Assembly: GCA_007026445.1 (NCBI GenBank)
Contig: VDMD01000007.1
Span: 806,001 to 870,000, forward strand
Direction of reading: 5' to 3'
DNA: 64,000 nucleotides
Origin: Schizophyllum amplum
Taxonomy: Eukaryota > Basidiomycota > Agaricomycetes > Agaricales > Schizophyllaceae
The number at the start of each line of letters is the position of its first letter. Positions within the stretch are counted from its first letter, which is position 1. The notes below the pieces were generated by a model. That model was given only the letters and a program-made list of their open reading frames with translations. It had not been told where the DNA came from and did not search any database. This document shows, piece after piece, positions 57,003-64,000 of the stretch. Both the position numbers and the translations under genes were made by a program.

Positions 57003-57205
57003 CAGTGTACACTACAGTGAAATTCCGACGGAGAGTGGCGCTGCACGCCATGATACAACTACCGTTTGCACAGCACCATTCGCGAAGGGGCCAGCCGCCG
57101 TCGGACAGACTCACGCGAATAGCACGTTGCTCACGCCCTCCTACGAACGTCTGCCTGAGGACATTACCCCCTGCCTCGTTCCTCGAGGGTCATGCGCGAG
57201 CATTT
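57003..57205 (+). repeat. Arm B of a long degenerate inverted repeat
   Basis: Inverted partner of 55010-55197. It begins beside AGTGTACACT, a perfect 10-nt palindrome. It ends about 80 nt before the stop of the epimerase gene on the opposite strand. Confidence 0.7.
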
Positions 57206-57285
57206 CTGGATCTCATCTCGCCGTCGCGTCACTCCGCCATTCCCCTCACTCAGTGCGCCCGATCACCGCCGTCTCCACTCCCTCA

Positions 57286-58943
57286 CTACGCAGGCACTGT
57301 GTACGACACGTCGCACCGCACGTAGTTGTTGTACACTTCGCCCGTCGTGAGCAGCGTGTCCAGCTCCGTGTCCTTGTTCTCCGGGATGAGGAACGAGGCG
57401 AGAGGCTGGGTAGGTAGTCAGTGCTCTCATCTCAAGGTGTATACTGCATCCGGAACGTACATGATGGAATTCGAGGAAGACGGCGGCTATGATGGGGAGA
57501 GGTGCGTGAGCGAATGGCCATAAAAAACAGAGAGGAGCGTACTATGCGGCGGGTATCCGTCCCCCGTATTCACATCGCCCGACCCGCCGTGGATCTTCTT
57601 GCGCGTGCCCGACTTGACCGGGTTGCTCCAGCAGTTCGTATAGCACATCACGCCGCCCTCTGCATAAAACCATTCAGCTTCCCGCTCACCCACAGTACAC
57701 TCAAAAACCACCTACGATTCGAATCAAACCGAACCTTCAGCCCCGACTTCGCCGAGCTCAGCACCGCCGCCGCAGGCTGCTTGCTCTCCGCGCCCACCAG
57801 GCTTGACAAAAAGTCCGCCTCGGGCGTAAACTTGTCCGCCGCGATATGCGACGGCACAGACGCCACCGCGTCCTTGCGGAACAAATAATAATCGTCTGCA
57901 CAAACAAAGCACGTATCAGCAACCTTCCCCCTTCTCGCGAGCCGCACTCGCTATAGCCTATCACGTCACCATATCCAGTGGGCGGGTACCCGTCGCCGAC
58001 GAGCTTCCCCCCGCCGACGAGGGTGCCCGTGTGTGCGTGCGGCGTGCCCGCGGCCGCCGCGAACCCGCCCAGCGGCAGCGCGTCCGCGTCGCGCTCCGCA
58101 AAGTGGTCCGCGGCGAGCATCAGGGCGTGCTGCCGCACGTCGAGGTTGTCGGCGCCCAGGGATGCCTCGAGGTTGAAGCCCCAGTGCTGGGTGATGTTGA
58201 TGGGGGTGACGAGGGGCCCGGCGGCGTCGTCCAGGCGGGCGCGGTAGACGAGGGTCACGGAGCCCAGGGCTTGCTCGGCGGTGGTGAGGGAGGAGGCGGG
58301 CGGCACGAGGGCGACGAGGGTTTCGAGGTGGAGGGTGCCGGGGAAGTTCTGGTCTCCGGAGGGGGAGGTGTGGCGGAAGAAGGCGTAGGCGTCGGAGGGG
58401 GTACCGAGGGCGGCGAGTTCGGCGGCGGTGAAGAGCTTAGGGGTCTCGGAGGGTGCGAGCTGTGTCCATGGGATGGCGCCGAAGCCGAGCGGGCCGCCGT
58501 GGAGGGAGACGCGCTCGCTTTCTGGGGAGGCCGGGTGAGTGGGACTGGAGGCGGGCGAGGCAAGGAACTCACCATTCGGGATAGGCGTGAATTCGCCCTT
58601 GACACCGTTGCGCTCAAACTCAAGCGGCTTGACGGGGAGGCGGTTCGTGTAGCGGCCGATGATCGAGTTGATGTACTTGCGCGTTACATGGTCCTCTGGC
58701 TTCTCGGGGCCTACCATAATGTCGTGTGTCTGTCGGACGGTCAAGATCTGCACTGAACGTGATTGACATACGACGCACCTTGCCATCCGCCTGGACGTAC
58801 ATCCTGTGGATTGTGAGGCCATAGGGGATGATCTGCGGGGATTGTCAGCCGCGACCACGATCGATGGGTCATCGACGCACCTCGAGCACCAACGCGGGCC
58901 CGAGCGAGGGGAGGGTGAGCAGAACGGGCTTGAACTCGGCCAT
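57286..58943 (-). CDS. Aldose 1-epimerase (galactose mutarotase-like)
   Basis: Interconverts alpha and beta anomers of aldoses such as glucose and galactose in the cytosol. Exon 1 starts at 58943 (MAEFKPVLLTLPSLGPALVL); next IIPYGLTIHRMYVQADGK, then HDIMVGPEKPEDHVTRKYIN and SIIGRYTNRLPVK, the family's N-terminal core. Further on come SLHGGPLGFG, then ITQHWGFNLEAS with the conserved His, and DDYYLFRKDAVAS. The last exons have MCYTNCWSNPVKSGTRKKIH, PLASFLIPENKDTEL and LTTGEVYNNYVRCDVSY, holding the C-terminal Glu/Tyr region. No signal peptide. About seven exons, roughly 400 residues. Looks complete and functional. Confidence 0.88.
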
Positions 58944-59393
58944 GCTTCAGAGTAAGTGACGGTAAAAGGGCAAGAGGAGTACCGCATTCCCCGCATATGC
59001 CTGCGCTTTATAACATGTGGGGTCCGGGCCGCTGCCCAGTGAGGATCATGGGAAGTTTGTCGGAGGCACATGCGGGTGCATAGCAGAGAACTGGGCAGGT
59101 GCCCGACTCTGCTTGGACTTTTGGGGGGTTCTGGGCAAGATGCCGCATCACCCGTCCGACGAGTCCCCGGGGATCTTGTCCTCGAACTGGGGCTTGTCCG
59201 GGGCCCCGCATTTCGTCGTCGAAGGAACCGTCTAGCAATAATCAATTATTGTAATTCGGTGTAGAACGAGGTCAATACTGGGATTGATGCTCAGTCCTGG
59301 TGGTGGAGGAAAGCAAGGTGTTCGATCACGCTATACCCCGCACGGTGACTTCGAAGGTCCTCCCGCCTTCATTCTCTCTTTCCTCACTCCACC
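58944..59393. other. Intergenic between divergent genes
   Basis: Both upstream regions. No supported exon. Confidence 0.5.
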
Positions 59394-60498
59394 ATGCCAA
59401 AGTCGTCAGCAGTCGACCTGAAGGCTCCCTGCGACGCCGCCACCCTCGCAGAAGCCGCCGACCTCGAGATCTTCGACGCGCAGGGCCAGCCCGTCAAGTT
59501 TGGCTCTCTTTTCGCGGACGACAAGACGGTGGTGGTGTTCATTCGTGCGTGAAAATGCCCATTAAGTAGTGCACAACATCAAGCTGATGCGCGTTCAGGT
59601 CACTTTCTATGCGGTGTACGTCGTTAAGGAGGGCGTTGACACCGCACGTATGCTGATTTCCCTCTTCATAGATCTGTCAGGTGCGCGGTGGACGTAGCTT
59701 ACGACGTCGCCGACCTTGCTAACGCACGTCCCGCACAGGCATACGTGACTGCGCTCGCCAAAGCGGTGACGCCGGAGGCGCTGAAGGCAGCGAATGTACG
59801 GCTTGCCGTCGTCGGCTGCGGTGACCCGCGGTTCATACAAGCCTACGCAGGTACGTCTTCCTTCATGATACCCAAGCGAAAAATGCACGCTCCCATTGCA
59901 TATATATACCTCCCCGTGCGCATATACCCACTCTCAATGTGCATATACACGCTCCCAGTGCGCATATACCCATTCCCCGCCGTGCACCCCACCACGCATA
60001 CATGCTGATATATGCGCAGAGAAAACGGGCTACTCAAGCGCCACATCAGACCCTAACCGCCGCGTCATGTACGCCGATCCCGACCGCAAGGTCTTCCACG
60101 CCCTTGGCATGGACATCGAAACGCTGCAGAAGACGCCGGCGGGACAGGACAAGCGGTCGTACCTGCCGGCGAGCGGGGCGGTGGCGGGTGCGGTGAACGG
60201 GATTGTGGTGAGTAGGAGCGCTACCTAGCTTGAAGGGATGCGGTGTTGACGCTATCGTTTTTCAGCAAGGGCTCAAGCAACCAGCGCTCCTCGGGAGGCA
60301 GGGCAACATTTCGCAGTTGGGCGGCGAGTTCGTTTTGGGTCCAGGCAATGTATGCACCTTCGCGTCGCGCATGCAACATACGGAAGACCGTGCGTACAGA
60401 CGTGGTCTGGACTTGCCTATGCTTGCTGACGGACGATTTGTACCTTAGATGTCGAGGTGGCGGAGCTGCTGAAGCAGGCTGGCATCGAGGGCGTATAA
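59394..60498 (+). CDS. Peroxiredoxin-like AhpC/TSA protein (PRXL2/AAED1 type) with microexons
   Basis: Belongs to the AhpC-TSA_2 family of thioredoxin-fold antioxidant-like proteins. Exon 1: MPKSSAVDLKAPCDAATLAE, then FDAQGQPVKFGSLFADDKTV. The redox motif is assembled from tiny exons: a 17-nt exon (59599-59615) encodes HFLCG, a 9-nt exon (59672-59680) encodes ICQ, and the next starts AYVTALAKAV. Together they give RHFLCGICQAYV with a CGIC pair. Later: VRLAVVGCGDPRFIQAYA, YADPDRKVFHALGMDIETLQ, and QGLKQPALLGRQGNISQLGG. A long intron near 59850-60019 contains tandem GCGCATATACCC-type repeats. Ends VAELLKQAGIEGV at 60498. Probably cytosolic peroxide or disulfide reduction; activity not proven for this subfamily. 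Confidence 0.85.
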
Positions 60499-60948
60499 GC
60501 GCGTATATGCTTGTCGACATGCGCATACATACACGTCGACGTTCACTACGCAGATGAACATCGTTCAAGGCTTCGCTCTCTTGAAGTAACAGACGCATGT
60601 ATCATTATACCATCGGCAGGGAGAGGGCTCTCCGACGGTACAAGAACAGGTTCTCGCGTCGCTGTAGAGCGTATGGATACCATCGAGGCACGGCGGGCAA
60701 GGCCATCGCCGACGTCGGCCTCGACATCGCCTGGATGTCCGCGCCCATCGCCTGGATGTCCGCCCATCGCAGGCCGACGCCCATCGTGCAGTCCAGAGCG
60801 AGAGCGGCGCGGCGCGGCCGATGCCGAAGGTAACTGACGGCACCCGTGATCGTGATCCGTTACGGTTTACCGCGTACGCTCATAAAGTCACCGCGCGCGG
60901 TTTGCTCTCATCCATATCCACATTAGTCTCCCCACCGCGAAAACAACA
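60499..60948. other. Intergenic, no gene seen
   Basis: Downstream of the peroxiredoxin-like gene and upstream of iPGM. No supported exon. Confidence 0.5.
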
Positions 60949-62838
60949 ATGGTCGAAGTCAAGAACAAGGTCTGCCTGATGTACGTAGGCTTCAATCGAA
61001 GGGGGACAACAGAGCTGACGAGGGGACAGCGTGCACGACGGCTGGGGTGTCGCGGCCGAGAAGGGCATCAAGGGGAACGCCATCGAGGCGGGCTCGACCG
61101 TCAACATGGACACGATCGGCAAGGAGCACCACTACCGCGAGCTATCTGCGCACGGGACGGCCGTCGGGCTCAGCGAGGGGCTCATGGGCAACTCGGAGGT
61201 TGGGTGCGTGGCTACATCATCATACACTTATCGCGCGCGCTGACCGCACGCAGACACTTGAACATCGGCGCGGGGCGCATCGTCTGGCAGGACATTGTGC
61301 GGATCGACGTGTCGATCAAGAAGCGCGAGTTCCACAAGAACAAGGCGATCATCGACAGCTTCCAGCGCGCCAAGGACGGCAACGGGCGGCTGCACCTGCT
61401 CGGTTTGGTGCGTGGTCCCCATATCATCAGAAGACGTACGTCCGCTGACGACGAAGGCAGGTCTCGGACGGTGGCGTGCACTCGCACATCCACCACCTGT
61501 TTGCGTTGCTGGAGGCGGCGAAGGAGGTCGGTGTGCCGAAGACGTACGTGCACTTCTTTGGCGATGGGCGCGATACGGCACCGCGGTCGGCGGCGAAGTA
61601 CGCGGAGCAGCTGCTCGACTTCATGAAGAAGGAGAACTACGGCGAGCTGGCGACGATGATCGGCCGCTACTACGCGATGGACCGTGACAAGCGCTGGGAG
61701 CGCGTCAAGATCGCCGTTGATGGTCTGGTCAAGGGTACGGGTGATGAGGGCAAGGCGCCCATCGACGTCGTCAAGGCGAACTACGAGAAGGACGTGACGG
61801 ACGAGTTCCTGAAGCCGATCATCGTCAATGGCGATGAGGGCCGTGTCAAGGGTGCGTGGTGCGATGTTGCGGTGTGGGACGATCGGACTGACGCGACTCG
61901 CAGACGGCGACACAATGTTCTTCTTTAACTACCGCTCCGACCGGATGCGCGAGATCGTGACCGTGTTCGGTCTGCCCGACAAGCCGATGGAGGTCGACAT
62001 TCCGAAGGATTTGCATATCACCACCATGTCCAAGTACAACCCCGAGTTCACGTTCCCCGTCGCCTTCCCGCCGCAGCGCATGACCGACGTGCTCGGCGAG
62101 TGGCTCTCGAAGCAGGGCGTCAAGCAGGCGCACATTGCTGGTGCGTCCCACATTCCCCTCACACTCTCCCGCTCTTCCCGTGCTGACAACCATCCGCAGA
62201 GACTGAGAAATACGCGCACGTCACGTTCTTCTTCAACGGCGGTGTCGAGAAGCAGTACGAGGGCGAGGAGCGGCACATGATCCCCTCCCCCAAGGTGCCC
62301 ACGTACGACAAGCAGCCGGAGATGAGCGTGCAGGCCGTGGCGGACAAGGTAGCCGAGGTCGTCAAGTCGCAGAAGAACGAATTCGTGATGTGCAACTTCG
62401 CGCCGCCGGACATGGTCGGGCACACGGGCGTGTACGACGCCGCGGTGCAGGCGATCGGGGCGACGGACGCGGCGGTGAAGACGGTGTACGACGCGTGCCA
62501 GGAGGCGGGGTACGTGCTGCTGGTGACCGCGGACCACGGGAACGCGGAGCAGATGCTGAACCCGACGACGGGGGCGCCGCATACGGCGCATACGACGAAC
62601 AAGGTGCCGTTTATCATGGCGGGGGAGAAGGCGGGGATTAAGGGTGTGGACGGGTTTGTGGAGGATAAGGAGGGCGAGGAGGGCGGGGCGTTGTGTGATG
62701 TGGCGCCGACGGTGCTGGCGTTGTTGGGGTTGTCGCAGCCGGAGGGTGAGTTTTATGATCGATTGGGTAGGGTGTAAGAGGTTGCTGACGCATGTTGCAG
62801 ATATGACGGGCCATTCGCTGCTCAAGACCGCGGCTTAG
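60949..62838 (+). CDS. gpmI: 2,3-bisphosphoglycerate-independent phosphoglycerate mutase
   Basis: Glycolytic enzyme turning 3-phosphoglycerate into 2-phosphoglycerate using two Mn ions and a phosphoserine. Start MVEVKNKVCLIVHDGWG, with the first metal Asp at about residue 14; an intron splits the Ile codon of LIVHDG. The catalytic Ser is in [20 protein letters not shown] (about residue 66). Substrate-binding text follows: LVSDGGVHSHIHHLFAL and HFFGDGRDTAPRSA, then FNYRSDRMREI, HVTFFFNGG, NFAPPDMVGHTGVYDAA and the metal site LLVTADHGNAEQM with PHTAHTTNKVPF. Ends DMTGHSLLKTAA. Full length, about 515 residues, seven or so exons. Filamentous fungi commonly use this form rather than the yeast cofactor-dependent one. 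Confidence 0.95.
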
Positions 62839-63195
62839 CTGTAGACGCCTGCTCAAGACCTCGCTGTAGGCTTTGCCGCGTGGACGCTCGTGGGCGTATG
62901 TTTGCGCCCTGACCTGCGTCGCACGACACGAAGAAGAAATATAGAACCCTTGTACAATCATACTAGAGTAGATACGGTTCGGACTAATGTGCTGGGTAGA
63001 AAAGAGAAACTGATGTACGAGTAGGGTTGCTGCATTCGACTCGTCGCGTGATAACTTTGCGCCACGATTGGACTTCACAGCCGCAGAACACAGACGAACA
63101 TCTATTGAATCGTAAAGCCAGCCTGGCAAGATACATTTACTAGTGTATATACAAAGTCACCGCCACAATAGACCCAAGAACCGCCGTCTCATCAC
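62839..63195. other. Intergenic between convergent genes
   Basis: 3' regions of iPGM and the dynamin gene. No supported exon. Confidence 0.5.
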
Positions 63196-64000
63196 TCAGG
63201 AGCGCCCAAGGTTGAGAAGTTCCTCGCTCGCACCCGACAGCCTCTCGAGCTTCTTCTCGAGCTCCTCTCGCTTGGAGGCCGCCTGGGAGCTCTCCTGAGC
63301 GTACTCACGGCACAGGTGGTCCCCACCGGAGCCGCTGATGTTGAGGCCGTTCATCAGCGCCACGTACACGTCGCGGTCGACCCCGCAGACGAGCTCGTCG
63401 TCTATGGCGAGCGGGATGTTGTCCGTGAAGCGCTTGTATGCCACTGAAAGGGAGAGCGCGTGTCAGAAACAGCGAGCAGGACGAGGAGAGACAGCAGCGT
63501 ACCTTGGAAGTAGGCACGCACATCGGCCATGATCTCGAGCGCAGGCTCCAGCTCATCGGCAGGCAGAAGCTTGGGGATGTCCTCGGGCTTGATCCCGGGC
63601 ATACCGAGCTCGACCAGGCCTGACAAGACCTTGCTGATAGCGTCCTCGGGAGCGCCAGCGAACACATCCGGTGGCCCGCCAGGGATGTACCGCCGGATGC
63701 GTTCAACGAGATCACCGTGCTCGCCGGCCTGGCGTGCGCCCTTGTAGTGCGCAAGGAACTTGTCGCGATAGTCGGCCAAGTAGTGCGTGTTCAGGGTGAA
63801 CGCCTGCCGCTCCAGCTGAACGAGCCAGTCGATCTTCTTTTTGGTGTTCTCGAAGCAGGCTTTGACGAGGTCCTGAACAAGGAGTCTAATGAAGAAGGTC
63901 AATCGTCGCCGCTATCGCATGTTAAGAAGTCGTCGCTTACCGGACACGCTGTTCGAGTAGTCCCTGTCCGAAGGGGCCGAAGTGCTCGTGCACAAGGGTG
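63196..64000 (-). CDS. Dynamin-family GTPase, C-terminal part (cut by window end)
   Basis: Only the last exons are here. The text EHFGPFGQGLLEQRVR, then QDLVKACFENTKKKIDWLVQ and LNTHYLADYRDKFLAHYKGA, belongs to the stalk of Mx/Vps1-like dynamins. DDELVCGVDRDVYVALMNGL with the following helix (ASKREELEKKLERLSGASEE) is the GTPase effector domain, ending LLNLGRS at 63196. The GTPase domain lies outside the window, so it is unknown whether it is intact. The stalk contains an Ala/Gly/Pro segment (RRYIPGGPPDVFAGAPEDAI) resembling fungal-type interferon-inducible-like dynamins more than Vps1. Membrane remodelling is inferred from the family. Confidence 0.82.

Noticed and set aside
57758..59245. 495-codon minus-strand frame
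   Set aside because: It contains the main epimerase exon but reads through introns at both ends; the spliced gene explains the conserved part.
1..64000. CRISPR arrays, bacterial operons or horizontally transferred bacterial blocks
   Set aside because: No spaced identical repeats, no Shine-Dalgarno-led gene series; introns and families are fungal throughout.

Overview
The window is nuclear DNA of a filamentous basidiomycete, most likely an agaricomycete (mushroom or polypore type). Genes are GC-rich, closely packed on both strands, and cut by many short GT-AG introns of about 45-75 nt. The proteins are eukaryotic and fungal: vacuolar and mitochondrial transporters, spliceosome factors, F-box proteins, secreted wall proteins and fungal-type C2H2 proteins. 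No bacterial operons, rRNA, tRNA or CRISPR were seen. Spans given for multi-exon genes include introns; exon joins were worked out by hand from reading frame, intron phase and family similarity.

Layout. 0-7 kb: a partial F-box gene, an AVT3-like vacuolar amino acid transporter and an HXXXDG acyltransferase. 7.25-10.92 kb: a 3.67-kb element with 65-nt terminal inverted repeats (59/65 identical, starting CACAG) and a 3-bp AGA target duplication. It is filled with a degenerate GAGCTTCC-type repeat array and encodes nothing, and looks like a non-autonomous CACTA-type transposon. 11-18 kb: a one-finger C2H2 protein, a protein with four Cys-rich modules, a small secreted six-cysteine protein and the splicing factor Cwc2. 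18-26 kb is a decay zone: two related F-box genes, both broken, flank an intact class I O-methyltransferase and an Old Yellow Enzyme gene with two disabling lesions; a frameshifted secreted-protein gene follows. 27-34 kb: the mitochondrial ABC transporter Atm1, the cardiolipin-pathway enzyme Pgs1 and a low-complexity Ser/Pro protein with coding minisatellites.

34-39 kb: three tandem epoxide-hydrolase-like genes with identical intron layout; the second and third copies have changed different catalytic residues. 40-47 kb: three tandem genes for two-finger proteins (C2H2 plus C2HC), each with a phase-1 intron at the same point in finger 1. 48-53 kb: an expansin-like secreted protein, a FRA10AC1-type spliceosome protein divergently paired with the complex I assembly methyltransferase NDUFAF7, and an unrecognised protein. 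53.5-57.3 kb: gene-poor DNA with nested inverted repeats, a perfect 15-bp hairpin and a short telomere-like tract. 57-64 kb: aldose 1-epimerase, a CGIC peroxiredoxin-like protein with a 9-nt microexon, cofactor-independent phosphoglycerate mutase and the 3' end of a dynamin gene.

The genes do not form one pathway. Housekeeping genes (vacuole, mitochondrion, splicing, glycolysis) alternate with fast-changing material: tandem families, pseudogenes and repeats. The most unusual parts are the CACTA-like element, the epoxide hydrolase triplet with complementary triad changes, the zinc-finger triplet and the microexon gene.
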